Origin: Paulinella micropora
Lineage: Eukaryota; Cercozoa; Imbricatea; Euglyphida; Paulinellidae
DNA: 64,000 nt
Reading direction: 5' to 3'
NCBI GenBank assembly: GCA_019918135.1
Contig: WBZZ01004624.1
Coordinates: forward strand, 1 to 64,000
Below the pieces are notes generated by a model, which saw nothing but the letters and a program-made list of their open reading frames with translations, did no database searches and was not told the DNA's origin. Made by a program: the position numbers and the translations under genes. Below, one piece after another: positions 20,765 to 32,100 of the stretch. Within the stretch, counting starts at the first letter, position 1; each line of letters opens with the position of its first letter.

Positions 20765-21493
20765 ATGTCTATCGTCACCGACAACAACCAAGTCAAGGCC
20801 TTTGACCCGGCGGCCGACCCGAAGAAGCTGAACCTGTCGGAACCAAGAACTGCGTACGGAAGCATCTTTTCGAACTTATGCTACGACAAAAAGAGCCTGA
20901 CGCTGGTTCTGCCCGCCATGCAGCTGGCCTGGGACCCGAGCACGTACGACGGCAACAAGTCCAAGACCACCATCGACCTCGACTTCAAGCACGCGCAACA
21001 GTATGGTGCGGTGCTGCAGGCCTACCAGGTGGTGCGAGCGATCGACGATCGTGTGGCCGAGCTCGTGGTTGAGAACCGCGACAAGGTTGTGCCTACGATG
21101 AAGAGGGCCAGCCCGATGGCGCGGAGCGACGATCAAGTCAAGTGCTGCTACCAGCCCTGCACACGGCTGCGCACGTCGCAGAAATCGGATCGGGCCTGGG
21201 CACCGCGCCTGACCGTCACTGTCACGGGCGCCCGGTTCTTGGGCGGGGCCGACACCGCCACGCTACAAAAGGGAGACGTGGTGAAAACGGTGATTCAAGC
21301 CACGGCGCTGTGTTCTAAGGGCGAAAAAGTCACTCTGTCGTGGCGCGTGCTACAAATCCGCAAGCAACACGAGGGCTTGGGCTACCCGGACCAAAACATA
21401 TCAGAAAAAGAAGCGTTTGGCGTTTCACTGTCCGGCGAAGAGAACGGCGAGGGAGGCCATTTGGCCATGGACTTGACCGTAGACCTAGTTTAA
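20765..21493 (+). CDS. Possible viral ssDNA-binding-type protein, 242 aa
   Basis: Intact frame beginning MSIVTDNNQVKAFDP. The segment YGSIFSNLCYDKKSLTLVLP followed by DLDFKHA resembles the N-terminal part of the OB-fold DNA-binding proteins found in large DNA viruses of algae. A Cys-rich segment (VKCCYQPCTRLR) and a beta-rich C-terminus (LTVTVTGARF) follow. Between PCNA-like and RNR genes, so a replication role fits. I am not certain of the family. Confidence 0.4.
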   Translation: MSIVTDNNQVKAFDPAADPKKLNLSEPRTAYGSIFSNLCYDKKSLTLVLPAMQLAWDPSTYDGNKSKTTIDLDFKHAQQYGAVLQAYQVVRAIDDRVAELVVENRDKVVPTMKRASPMARSDDQVKCCYQPCTRLRTSQKSDRAWAPRLTVTVTGARFLGGADTATLQKGDVVKTVIQATALCSKGEKVTLSWRVLQIRKQHEGLGYPDQNISEKEAFGVSLSGEENGEGGHLAMDLTVDLV

Positions 21494-21503
21494 TTAAAAA
21501 GAT

Positions 21504-22445
21504 TCAAGCTACACAGACAGCACAGTCGGCCGGCCCCAGGGCCTTGCTAGCGGCCTGGGTTCTTACATAATACGTCGTTTTTAAACCGAGCTGCCACGCG
21601 TAGAAATGACAGCTGCTGACTTTTCTTTCGTTAGGGTCGGTCATGTGTAAGTTGAGCGACTGCGAGCCACACACAAACGGGCCGCGGTCGGCCGCCAAGT
21701 GCAGCTGCAAGCGCAAGGGGATTTCCCACACGGTCTTGTAGATGTTTTTGATGTCTTGGGGCAGGTCGCATCTTTGCACGCTCCCGCCGTCGGCAATGAT
21801 TTTATCGCGGAGCCGGTCGTTCCAGAGCCCGCGCTCTTCTAGTTCGCGCACCAAGTGTTTGTTCCACACGACGTGCTCGCCAGAGAGCACGCGGCGTACA
21901 AAGACGTTTGAGTGGGGAGGCTCGAACGACTCGACATTGCCCAGGATCTGAGCGGTCGTGGCAGTCGGCATGTAGGCAATCAGCTGCGAGTTTCGTGGCC
22001 CATACTTGGCGATGCGCTGACGGAGCGACTCCCAGCGGTCGTCCGTCTGCTCCTTGCCGGGCCACAGATCGAACTGCAGGAGCCCTTGGCTAGCAGGAGA
22101 CCCACCGAAACTCTTGTAAGCACCCTTCTCCTGCGCCAACTCGCAAGAGGCCCAGAGCGCGGCGTAGTACAGTTCATGAGCGATCTTGAAATTGAGCTTT
22201 TGTGCCTCCACTGAGTCGAACGGCATCTTCAGCAGAGCAAACACGTCAGCCAGGCCGTTGACACCAAAGGCCACCGGACGATGCAGGAGGTTACTGCGTC
22301 TGGCTTTCTCCGTTGGATATTCTGTAATGTCGATGACGGTGTCGAGGTTACGCACAGCTGTGCGCACACACGACCGCAGCAGCTCGAAATCAAAGGACTT
22401 GCGGTCCTCCGACACGAACTTGGGCAGCGGCGGTCTGCCGTGCAC
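21504..22445 (-). CDS. Ribonucleoside-diphosphate reductase large subunit, C-terminal ~313 aa
   Basis: Class Ia NrdA/R1-type alpha subunit, which reduces ribonucleotides to deoxyribonucleotides. Diagnostic runs include [34 protein letters not shown] [46 protein letters not shown]-like [28 protein letters not shown] and [17 protein letters not shown]. The C-terminus ends DCAVCVA, giving the Cys-x2-Cys pair that shuttles electrons. The N-terminal half is missing. The next piece of the protein lies beside it in reverse orientation (22444-22610). Confidence 0.92.
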   Translation of the reverse strand: MHGRPPLPKFVSEDRKSFDFELLRSCVRTAVRNLDTVIDITEYPTEKARRSNLLHRPVAFGVNGLADVFALLKMPFDSVEAQKLNFKIAHELYYAALWASCELAQEKGAYKSFGGSPASQGLLQFDLWPGKEQTDDRWESLRQRIAKYGPRNSQLIAYMPTATTAQILGNVESFEPPHSNVFVRRVLSGEHVVWNKHLVRELEERGLWNDRLRDKIIADGGSVQRCDLPQDIKNIYKTVWEIPLRLQLHLAADRGPFVCGSQSLNLHMTDPNERKVSSCHFYAWQLGLKTTYYVRTQAASKALGPADCAVCVA

Positions 22446-22610
22446 AGATCGAGTCCGGCGGCGTTCCCTACATTATTTACAAGGACGCAGTGAATGCGAA
22501 ATCGAATCAAAAGAATTTGGGCACGATTCGTTGCAGCAATCTCTGTGCAGAAGTGGTTCAATACAGCTCGCCGCTCGAGCACAGTGTTTGTAATTTGGCC
22601 TCTGTCGATT
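22444..22610 (+). pseudogene. Inverted internal fragment of the same RNR large subunit
   Basis: Read on the plus strand this segment encodes [17 protein letters not shown], then [15 protein letters not shown] and [11 protein letters not shown], the R1 region that carries the thiyl-radical cysteine (SNLC). In protein order it ends exactly where the minus-strand fragment at 22445 begins (SVDL, then PLPKFV). It is therefore a local ~167-bp inversion of the gene, not a second gene. Its distal end abuts a repeat with the palindrome TTTGGCGCCAAA. Confidence 0.85.
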
Positions 22611-22650
22611 TGGCGCCAAATTGTGCCGTCCGGAGGTAGGTGCGTGATAC
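22609..22650. repeat. Left part of an R1 repeat (target of the transposon)
   Basis: From TTTGGCGCCAAA (22609-22620) through GTGCGTGATAC, matching the copies at 47585, 47981 and 48412 base for base over most of its length. The repeat resumes at 33350 on the other side of the transposon. Confidence 0.9.
22647..22650. other. Target-site duplication, left (ATAC)
   Basis: ATAC occurs immediately outside both ends of the element (22647-22650 and 33350-33353) but only once in the uninterrupted repeat copies (GTGATACGGTTG). Confidence 0.85.
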
Positions 22651-23033
22651 AACTAACCATTTGTCAAAGGTGGGGGTATCACTTTTTCCGAAATTTTTCA
22701 AGACTTTTAGGAACTTTCAGAAAACTTGTGCAAATGAATGGGAATTCAGTATTTAGTTACAGAACATACTAAAATGATATTAAAACATGTTTTTATTAAT
22801 AGTCAACCACTTGGACTTCACCTCCGGAGGTGGACCGAAACCGGTCTGACACTATAATTTTTCTACTTTTTTTTCATACCGGCGACGGCAAGACCATGCT
22901 GGAAACAAGCGACAACCATGCACACCTTGCTTTGATTGTTTTGTTTTATTTGTTTTTAGTATTTTCCTACATTATGAGCTGCTTTCACCTTTAAAAATGT
23001 CCTGCCGCCCGCTGTGGGAGGGGGATTCACGTT
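22651..23033. repeat. Left terminal inverted repeat, 383 bp
   Basis: Matches the reverse complement of 32967-33349. It holds the perfect 14-bp palindrome CACCTCCGGAGGTG (22819-22832), a candidate transposase-binding site, and ends at a G-rich run next to GATTCACGTTT. Confidence 0.92.
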
Positions 23034-23267
23034 TGGGGGGGAGGGTTTGTGTGATGCGAAGGTTACATCAAGCAAAAAAATTTCTAATTTTCGGTTGCAA
23101 CGATAGAAAATCGTAGCGCGTGCACCTGCAAAAGAAAAAAAAGTCACAACGCGCAAAATCTCTTACATATTAAGAAATAACCGTGATAACATATGCTTGT
23201 AATGTTACTAATATAAAATGACTACATCAGGACCTTTGTGCGTGCAAGGGTTGCAGTATTTCCTTGC

Positions 23268-26200
23268 TTACTTGCGAGGCGACATTAATGGGTCGTCGTC
23301 GTCAGAGCTATCAGAGCTATCAACATCTGCAGGCCACTCACATAACTGACACTTGTCTCCACCTTCAGCGTTATGGCAAGAACAGCAGGGGCAGTCCCAC
23401 GGATTCGGGCCTGGCTGGTTTGCGCCTTGCACCTGATTGCCCCTGCGTTGAGATGGCAGCGCCTGCTTGGAATCAGCTGAATTTCGCGCGCGCTTGCGTC
23501 CGCGTCCACCTGCTGCTCGACGCGCGCGGCGACGTCCGCGCTGACGGCTTGGTTGGCGTACTCGTCTACGAGGCACACTGACAGTTGAGTCTGAGTCATC
23601 CTGTTCACCTACTGTAAATAATAACACAATGCGACTAGTTTTTGCAAAACGTATTGCAGATATAGCATGAAATACCGTTGACTTCTTCCTCTGAGCTAGA
23701 AGAAGAGTTCCCAGATAGCGCGGGTTCGGGTTCTGCAGCACCAGCTAGTTTGGCATCCACTTCTTCCTCTAACCCACAGTCACAGCTTTGAAAATGATTC
23801 CATGCTTGGTCAACCAGCTGCGCCTTTTTAAACTGTTTCCGGTCGCCGTCTTGCGTTGGAACACCGTGCATTCTAAGCCAGTCCTTTAGCTCCTTGACTA
23901 CCATTTGGCTGGATGCAAATGCTTGCTTGCCTTGAGACGATGTAAGCAAAGTGAAAATTTTGCGCCACGGATGAGAGACATTTGCAGAAGCCAAATCCTG
24001 CTCCTTCTTTTCTTCCTCAGTCAGCTCCCTTGCACCACGCCATCGCGGGTGAGCTGGAGGCCGTCCATCGTTGACAAAATATGTACGTGGCAAAGAAAGA
24101 AGCTCATCAGGTGTCAAATGGGTAAGAGCGTTTATTTTTTCTTTGCGGTTAGGAGGCAACTCCATCCAGTTCATCGGCAGCTCATCGATAAGTCGGAACT
24201 CGACTCTCCATTCCTTTCCCTTCGCATCAACACATGACATATGAGCAGGGCGTCCGGGCAGACCACCGTCGAAGTATTTGCCATCAACTTCCACTCTTGT
24301 CAGGTTTCCCGCCGCCAACATCTCCTCCACATGTGCCCGCTCGTCCGGCCCTAGGTACTTGCCCAAAGAACGAATATCCTTTTTCAAACGTGGGTTGACG
24401 AAGTAGCCCACAGGAAGCTTGCGAGGCAGATTAGTCGCTGCAATATATCCAACGCACCGGTATTGCAATACATACAACACATGCACGTGGGGGGGGGGGG
24501 GAGGAGAAATTTATATAATACAGTACCGGGGCGCTGAATGAACAGTTTAACTGGTGCTCCTAGGGGATTATCCTTCTCTCCATGAAATTCCTCCTGTGCG
24601 TCTCCCATCGTCTTGAACTCCGCAGTCGGTAACTCGTCAGGATCCTCATTCTTGGTGATGCGCCAGGCCAGAGGCTTGCTGTAATGCTTGAAGCTCTTAT
24701 TCATGCATGGACTGAAATGAGTCATCCAGTTGTAATTGCAAGCAAGAACAACCAACACGAATTGCGATCTTTTTTGCTTGAAGGCAAGGATAAGTTTCAA
24801 CAAAGCTTGAGCGATGTTAGTTGTAAGGAAGGTGCTCTTCCACCCAATATCCATCACTCTGAACTGCTGATCATTCCCGTCATGGCCGTGCCCAGGAGGC
24901 TTGCGATGAGACTCTGCTTGCCAACGGATACCGCGGTCCACAACATTAAGCCCGATGAAGCCTAGCATAGCCCACGCAGTGTTATCCCCGGCGCCGTCCC
25001 ATTCCAGAAATAATTTCCATGCTGGCATAGTACGAGGATGCCAAAGCTCCCAATGCAAAAGTGATGCAAGCATAGTAATATTGCTGTTCACACCATGCTC
25101 CACTGCGCCTTCCAGGTACGTGAAAATGAAGTTAGTATCGGTAGTGAAACAAGTGTTGATACCGACGCAAAGGCGAAAAACTATTTTGCCTTTGAAATCT
25201 TTAGCGGCACGGCGGCAAGATGGAATCCTCACAGGCGGCTTCATGTCTGCAGATATAACAGTAGCATGGAAGTCTTCTGGCGCAGCCTTCTTGCGTTGCA
25301 TGCTCGCCACGCGGCAGGTCCTGTGAATTTTGTGGTGAAGGCGGCTACGGCGGCACCAAGCCTGAACATCCGCTTCACTCTTGAAACCTTGGAAATGCTG
25401 AGCCGCAGGATCCGTGCAGATATCACATTTTGCAAAGTCTCCCGCTGCAGCACAAGGATGTAGTGAGTAATGTTGAAGGCTAGCGATTCTTTCTCATCGA
25501 ACAGTCAACTTTGCAACATATATATATTATCTTGAGCTTGAAAAGAACGGGAATTGAATATAGGTTCAATGAAATAACACAAGTTCAAATGTCATTATAT
25601 ACTTATATGCATATTACCTCGTACAAACTTGATGTTCGGAAAATCTGCTCGCCAAACCTTGTTGATTGTATTGTCTGTTGGAGGATTATCAGGATTAACT
25701 CGCTTAGAGTGACCAAACCGTAGACACACTTCTTGCCAGTTGTCCCGAACATACTTTTGCACTCCGGCGTCCTCAGCCATTTCTTGTAGCCTCCATATGC
25801 CGTCACTGCATATCTCGGGATGACTGTCTGTGAATTTTTCACAAAGCAAAACCGTAACCAGATCTTCCGTGTCAGGAACTGCTGTTGACTTTCTGGCAAA
25901 GACCTTCATGTTGTTGGTAAGAAGCTTGTGTGCGCGAGATAAAACTCTGTTGCTGACGCCGTGGATGCGCTGCCAAGCTGTTCTGCAGACCGGCTCCGTT
26001 TGATACATGTATTGAAACGAGCCAGTTTTAGTTTGAAAGGATTCAAGCTGAGCAGCTGTCCAAGTGTAAAGCTCACTTAGTGAAGACGATGCATTCTTCG
26101 CTCGTGTGTGTAGCACATCACGCGTGTCGATGAATGCGTAACACTTCCACTTCTGACAGCAAACAGACTTGACTTCTCTATTCAGGTCTGCGAAGGTCAT

Positions 26201-27621
26201 CCCCAACAATTTCTTGAGCGCTTGCGGTCTCTGCAACCTCACGTATCCTTTGGTGCGGCTTTTGATGTTGTAGGGCCGAGTGGGATTCTTGCGTGGTCGT
26301 TGTAGAGGAAGTGGTGACAATTTCATCAGGTCACACACCAGCTCATTTGATTCCATCAGCTTGTCGTAGTCGCACAGAATACTGGATTCCGCACCCGCAT
26401 ATTCTTCGTGGATCAGAGGGGGGAGCCATCTAGGATCGGTAGGATCGGTAGGTTCATGGTAGCACTGCGAATCAGTATCCGAATCATCTTCGTCGACGCT
26501 CTAAACAAACCAGAATGACTACCAACTTCCGCAAGCAAGCAAAAGAAAAATAGAATCACCAGAGAGCCGGTAGGAGCATATAGTCTCGCGCTGCTATCTT
26601 TGAGCTTGACCGGAATACTCTGTGGCTCCGCCCTCTGGTCCACGTCAGCATCGATGTCAAAACCAACTACCTATAAAGCAGAAGCTGCCTAGTGATTGAT
26701 TTCATTTATTTATTACCTTCTTACTACGAGAGCTTGATTTTTCCAGCACAACTGTAACGTTAGAGCTCTCACTTCGCAGAAGAGTATCCTGACTTTCTGA
26801 AACAGAAGTAACGCTGTTGAGAAGCTTCATTTTCTGCTCCGTCGTCATAGATGAAGATCTTGACACCGGCTGCGAAGTTGCATCAGAAGTAATACTACTA
26901 ACTGAGGTTAAAATCGCAAGCTTCTCTTTGTGCTTCAATGAAACTGATTTCAAAGGAATTGGATGCCCTTGCTCAGGAACGATGAAACACACAGGGCCGT
27001 TGTCAGTCTCGTACCAAAATACTGGAATTTTAGCGCGTTGCTTGGCAGCTTGTTTCAGCCAGACCGGGTATGCATCGCTCGGTAGCGTAGTGATGGTTAA
27101 ACCTGGATTCGGCGCATAATTGAGCAAAATCTCTTCACCTTTGCTCATTCCAGTGCTCACCGTCACGATTGGAGTCCCCTTGCTCATCTGGAAAAAAAAT
27201 GCACGTAATACTAACATTGATGTATGTATGATGTATATTGTATGCATGTGCATTTAGATATACAACTTTACATTGCAGTAATTTTTTGTGTATGGCGACT
27301 GTACTAGTTAGTAAATTAAATTTACCTTCACGTTTGGTTGGGCAGTATCCTTCTCAGGGTTGAATCCTTTCGCTGAAGAATTTATGAGATGCAAAGCATT
27401 TCTGCTTGAAGGGGAAATAAACTGAATGGGGTGCATGCCGGTTTGAAGGAAGTTCCCAATTTTCATCGTAAAATGCTCTGAAAAAGCAGTACTACGATCA
27501 AGATTCAGAGCACGTCCTCCCGCTTCCAGGAGCCCAAGCTGGAAGGAAGGAGGAAGGTATCTACCGGCAAAAACTCCGTAGCCACCATCGCGGTGGGCCG
27601 TAAATCGGCGCTTTGGAAGCC
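23268..27621 (-). CDS. SET-DDE transposase-RanBP2 zinc-finger protein, seven exons
   Basis: Exons (minus strand): 27621-27326, 27187-26717, 26670-26560, 26500-25618, 25492-24527, 24437-23676, 23611-23268. All six introns are GT-AG with matching phases, giving one open frame of ~1,276 codons; the first exon is missing. Exons 1-2 are SET-like: GGYGVFAGRYLP, NALHLINSS, GMSKGEEILLNYAPN. Exon 4 has CRTAWQRIHGVSNRVL, as at the N-terminus of the DUF7869-type protein family. Exons 5-6 hold a DDE-like core: VISADMKPPVRIPS, LFLEWDGAGDNTAWAM, GHGHDGNDQQF, then HYSKPLAWRI. Exon 7 has an Arg-rich region (RQRGRRRARRAAGGRGRKR) and a RanBP2-type finger, WDCPCCSCHN...CQLC. Predicted nuclear transposase with a possible lysine-methyltransferase module. 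Confidence 0.8.
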
Positions 27622-27699
27622 CTCAGCATGCATATGCCTAGACATGCACACATGAATGTTTGTGCGTTTCTCTCTCTCAACAGCAACAACAACAACAAC

Positions 27700-28080
27700 A
27701 AGAAGAAGAAAGAAAGAAAGAAAGAAAGAAAGAAGAAGAAGAAGAAGAAGAAGAAGAAGAAGCTTAACAACACGGAGGACTTTGCATCACTGCCCACGTG
27801 AAGTGCCGCAGTTTTGCCCTGTCTACCGGTGCAGAAGAAGAAGAAAGACGAGAAGAAGAGAAAGAAGAAGAAGAAGAAGAAAAAGATTCTTAGAAGAAGA
27901 AGAAGAAGAAGAAGAAGAAGGAGGAGGAGGAGGAAAAGGAGGAGGAGGAAGTACAAAAGCCTTATGAAAGAAGCAAGAAAGAAAGAAAAAGAAAGAAAAA
28001 AGAAAGAAAGAAAGAAAGAAAGGAAAGAGAGAAAGAAAGAAAGAAAGAAAGAAAGAAAAGAAAGAAAGAAAGAAATAGAT
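27700..28080. repeat. GAAA/GAA purine microsatellite
   Basis: Runs of AAGA and AAG units interrupted by ~80 bp of unique sequence (27770-27840). Long Lys/Arg/Glu and Phe/Leu/Ser frames over it are artefacts. It lies upstream of the first recognised transposase exon and may hide the missing start exon. Confidence 0.85.
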
Positions 28081-28118
28081 AACTGAACAACAACATCTAC
28101 ACATGAATTTAGGTGTCG

Positions 28119-28953
28119 ACAAAAGTTTGTGCAGAGTTTTCCCCACAGACCATTTTGTACGTAAAAAAAGAAATGCATTCCCGCCTAATCTGGTCTATGG
28201 AATAGGCGGGAATGCTGTTACATCTTCTCAAAATACTTTCCTCTTAATACAAACTCTGCACAAACTTTTGTAAAAATCATTTCATAAACGAAGTTTTATC
28301 GAACTGCTGGCTTGTGGCAAATAGATTCAGTTGGGTTGTGAAATATTAGGAACTGATATTTATGGCTTTAACAAACATTTGGCTGTAGCTTTTTGCAAGG
28401 TATCGCTTGAGTTGTGAGGAGGAAGAGAGGAATTTCAAAAATCATGGAGGTCGGTGTTGACAAAAGTTTGTGCAGAGTTTTCTCCGCAGACAATTTAGTA
28501 TGTAAAAAAAGAAATGCATTCCCGCCTAATCTGGTCTATGGAATAGGCGGGAATGCTGTTACGTCTTCTCAAAATACTTTCCTCTTAATACAAACTCTGC
28601 ACAAACTTTTGTAAAAAGTCAATTCAAAAACGAAGTTTTATCGAACTGCTGGCTTGTGGCAAATAGGTTCAGTTGGGTTGTGAACTATTAGGAACTGATA
28701 TTTATGGCTTTAACAAACATTTGGCTGTAGTTTTTTACAAGGTATCGCTTGAGTTGTGAGGAGGAAGAGAGGAATTTCAAAAACCATGGAGGTCGGTGTT
28801 GACAAAAGTTTGTGCAGAGTTTTCTCCGCAGACAATTTAGTATGTAAAAAAAAGAAATGCATTCCCGCCTAATCTTGTCTATGGAATAGGCGGGAATGAT
28901 GTTATATCTTCTCAAAATGATTTCCTCTTAATAAAAAGTCTGCACAAACTTTA
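28119..28953. repeat. Three tandem ~342-bp units, each containing a 153-bp nested palindrome
   Basis: Palindromes at 28119-28271, 28460-28612 and ~28802-28953. Each starts ACAAAAGTTTGTGCAGAG and ends with its complement CTCTGCACAAACTTTTGT; inside, ATTCCCGCCTA pairs with TAGGCGGGAAT. The third copy's right arm is degraded. Spacer sequence of ~190 bp is also repeated, so whole units were amplified. They sit in the divergent promoter interval between the two transposon genes. Structure is MITE-like; a regulatory or replication role is only inferred. Confidence 0.85.
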
Positions 28954-29109
28954 CACCTACCCTCCAGCCTTTTTCCAATCGCTAGGACCTGATTTTTTAG
29001 CTTCCACCACCCACCGCGTCACGAACCAACTCAAATCTTGGCGCCTTGGAAGGCAACTCATTTCGCATTCTGCAAAGTCACAAGATGTTTGAATGTAGGA
29101 TTAGCTCTG

Positions 29110-32100
29110 ATGCCCAAGAAGAGTTTTAGCAAGCTCGTTGCCAAGACCTTACAAACTATTCGAAAAAATTCGCGAGATGAAATCTTCCTTACTATCAACG
29201 GATCCCCAGACGTGGAGCCCTTCAAAAATGTGGAGATTCCCGACGACGTCTTTCGCAAGCATGATCTGGTAATACTATACTAAGATTGTGTGCTTGCCTG
29301 TTTATTTTTTTTATCCATGTGTAACATGCAGGGCAAAGGCGACCTCGATACGTTGGTCCGCGGCTTCTGCTACTCGTGGAATCAACAAGGAATGCTAATG
29401 AAGGATAAAGCCACGAAATGGGACGACGGCTTGGGCGAGGAAGCAGGTCCCCCACACAAAAGACATAAGAGGCAGACAGCGTTTTTGAGACCTGATGATC
29501 CCTCAAGAAAGAAGTAGGAGGAGGGGGAGGAGAAGAAGAAGGAGAAGAATGAGGAGGAAGAGAAGAAGACGAAAAAGGAGGAAGAAGAAAAGAAGAAGGA
29601 GGAAGAGAAGAAGAAGAAGAAGGAGGAGGAGGAAGAGAAGAAGAAGAAGGAGAAGAATAAGAAGAAAGAGAAGGAGAAAGAGAAGGAGAAAGAGAAGGAG
29701 GAGGAAGAAAAGAAGAAGGGGAAAGAGAAGGAGGAGGAAGAGAAGAAGAAAAAGAAGGAGAAAGAGGAGGAAGAGAAGAAGGAGAAGGAGAAGAAGACGA
29801 AGAAGACGAAGAAGACGAAGAAGAAAGAAGAGAATAAGGAGATGAAGAAGAAGAAGAAGAAGAAGAAGAAGAAGGAGGAGGAGGAGGAGAAAGAGAAGGA
29901 GGAGGAAGAAAAGAAGAAGAAGGGGAAAGAGAAGGAGGAGGAAGAGTAGAAGAAAAAGGAGAAAGAGGAGGAAGAGAAGAAGGAGAAGGAGAAGAAGACG
30001 AAGAAGAAGAAGGAGAAAGAAGAGAATAAGGAGATGAAGAAGAAGAAGAAGAAGGAGGAGGAGGAGGAGAAAGAGAAGGAGGAAGAAAAGAAGAAGGGGA
30101 AAGAGAAGGAGGAGGAAGAGAAGAAGAAAAAGAAGGAGAAAGAGGAGGAAGAGCAGAAGGAGAAGGAGAAGAAGACGAAGAAGAAGAAGGAGGAAGAAGA
30201 GAAGAAGGAGACGAACTTCGAGAAGAAGAAGAAGGAGGAGGAGGAGGAGGAGGATGAGGAGGAGAAGAGTGAGGAGATGAGTGAGCAGGATATGGATCCT
30301 GACAACCCGGGTCATAAGTTACCGCCGGTTGGGAACGGCAACATTCGTGTGTGGGCGACGTCCGTCTTCACATTCATTTCGGGCAAGTCCTGGCAAGACT
30401 GGTCTTCTTCTTCTTCTTCTTCTTCTTCTTCTTCTTCTTCTTCTTCTTCTTCTTCTTCTTCTTCTTCTTCTTCTTCTTTTTCTTCTTCTTCTTTTTCTTC
30501 TTTTTCTTCTTCTTCTTCTTTCTTCTTCTTTCTTCTTCTTTCTTCTTCTTCTTCTTCTTCTTCTTCTTCTTCTTCTTCTTCTTCTTCTTCTTCTTTTTTC
30601 TTCTTCTTCTTCTTCTTCTTCTTCTTCTTCTTCTTCTTCTTCTTCTTCTTCTCCTTCTTCTTCTTCTTCTTCTTATTTTTCTTCTTCTTCTTCTTCTTCT
30701 TCTTCTTCTTCTTCTTCTTCTTCTTCTTCTTCTTCTTCTTCTTCTTCTTCTTCTTCTTCTTTTGCTTGTACTGCTGCTGTCGCTGCTTGGATTAGCTTGC
30801 TGTTCAAGTTTACTACCGAAGACAACAAACCCAGGGAGGGGCCGCTTGTGCTGGACGTTGTGCTGGAGAAGTACAACAAATTTCAGCTCACGGCGTCCAC
30901 GCAAGTGGAAACATCGGATAGGGAAGTTTCCCCCTGTGCTCCTGCTCTCTTGATCATTTTCCCCTACGGTTGGCGGAAGAAGAGTCCTGCCCAAATCAAT
31001 CGAGGTACATTATGTTTCTCAAAGTTCAGTCGCTGCACATTAATATCTGCTATACTGGGCTGTTGCAGGATCAAAGCGTTATATTTTTGCTGCACGATAT
31101 GTCGATACTGACGGCGATGGCGTTGCAAATGAAATTCACTACCCGCTCATGGGTTTCTATGGGTTCAACCTGAAGCACTCATGCATGCTTGGTAAGTCGC
31201 CGCTTGACTTCGAGAAGGAAGTCAAGCCAGAGTTTGCGAAGTACATCGGCAACCCTACGGAGCCGCCGATGCTCTATTACTGGCGGAAGAGGGAGCTTTT
31301 GCTTCTGTTTTTAGCAAACAAGGTCGGATAATATTATGCTTCTTGCCCCCCACCCCCCCCCCCCCACACACACACAAACACACACCACTTTCTTTCTTCT
31401 CCCCACATTTCAGCGCAAGAGAGAAGGGAACGGCGAGCTCGGTCTTCGAGTAGGGTCAAGAAACTGAAATATGGTAGCCAAATTGTGTATGATGTAATAT
31501 GAAAACATGAATCGTAATATGCATGTGGTGCTTTGTACAGAAACGTTGGAGGAGCCAGTGGAAGAAGAGGCGCCCACTCCTACTGCTAAGGGGCCCAAGA
31601 AGAAAAAGGCTGGTAACCAATTGAACTTTCATCCTCTCTTGCTTGTTAGTGTATTTGTTTCTGGCTAGTCAAAACCAGCAGCAAGAAGCAGAAGGCTGCT
31701 AAGGTCGGGTCTGAGGAAGAGGACGTGGAAGAAGAGGTATAAAATCTCTCCTCCTTCTAATTCTTCTAAGATTCTTCTTCTTCTTCTTCTTCTTCTTCTT
31801 CTTCTTCTTCTTCTTCTTCTTCTTCTTCTTCTTCTTTTTCTTCTTTTTCTTCTTCTTCTATTTCTCTCCTCCTCCTCCTCCTCCTCCTTCTTCTTCTTCT
31901 TCTTCTTCTTTTTCTCTCTTCCTTCTTTTCCTGTTGTTGCCTCTCTTTTTTCTTTCCTTTCTTGCATCTCTTTCTTCTCCCTGTCCCCCTTCTGATTTCT
32001 TTCGTTTTTTAGCAATTCTTAATTGCCTTGGTTTGTTCTGTCATTGCCTTATTTATAAAGGATTAAACGCCTGCTTTCAAAGCACCGGTGGCCGGACCGT

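Noticed and set aside
27561..28178. Phe/Leu/Ser-rich frame of 205 codons upstream of the transposase
   Set aside because: It is the complement of a GAAA/GAA repeat; no conserved residues outside the repeat.
29515..29949. TAG read as sense codon in the transposon partner gene
   Set aside because: Only two cases, both in a mutable GAG/AAG tract; splicing or decay explains them as well.
29382..30315. Long Ser/Phe and Leu frames on the minus strand
   Set aside because: Shadows of the purine tract in the partner gene.
30374..30994. Arg/Lys-rich and poly-Phe frames over the TTC tract
   Set aside because: Purely compositional; codon phases change at each T insertion.
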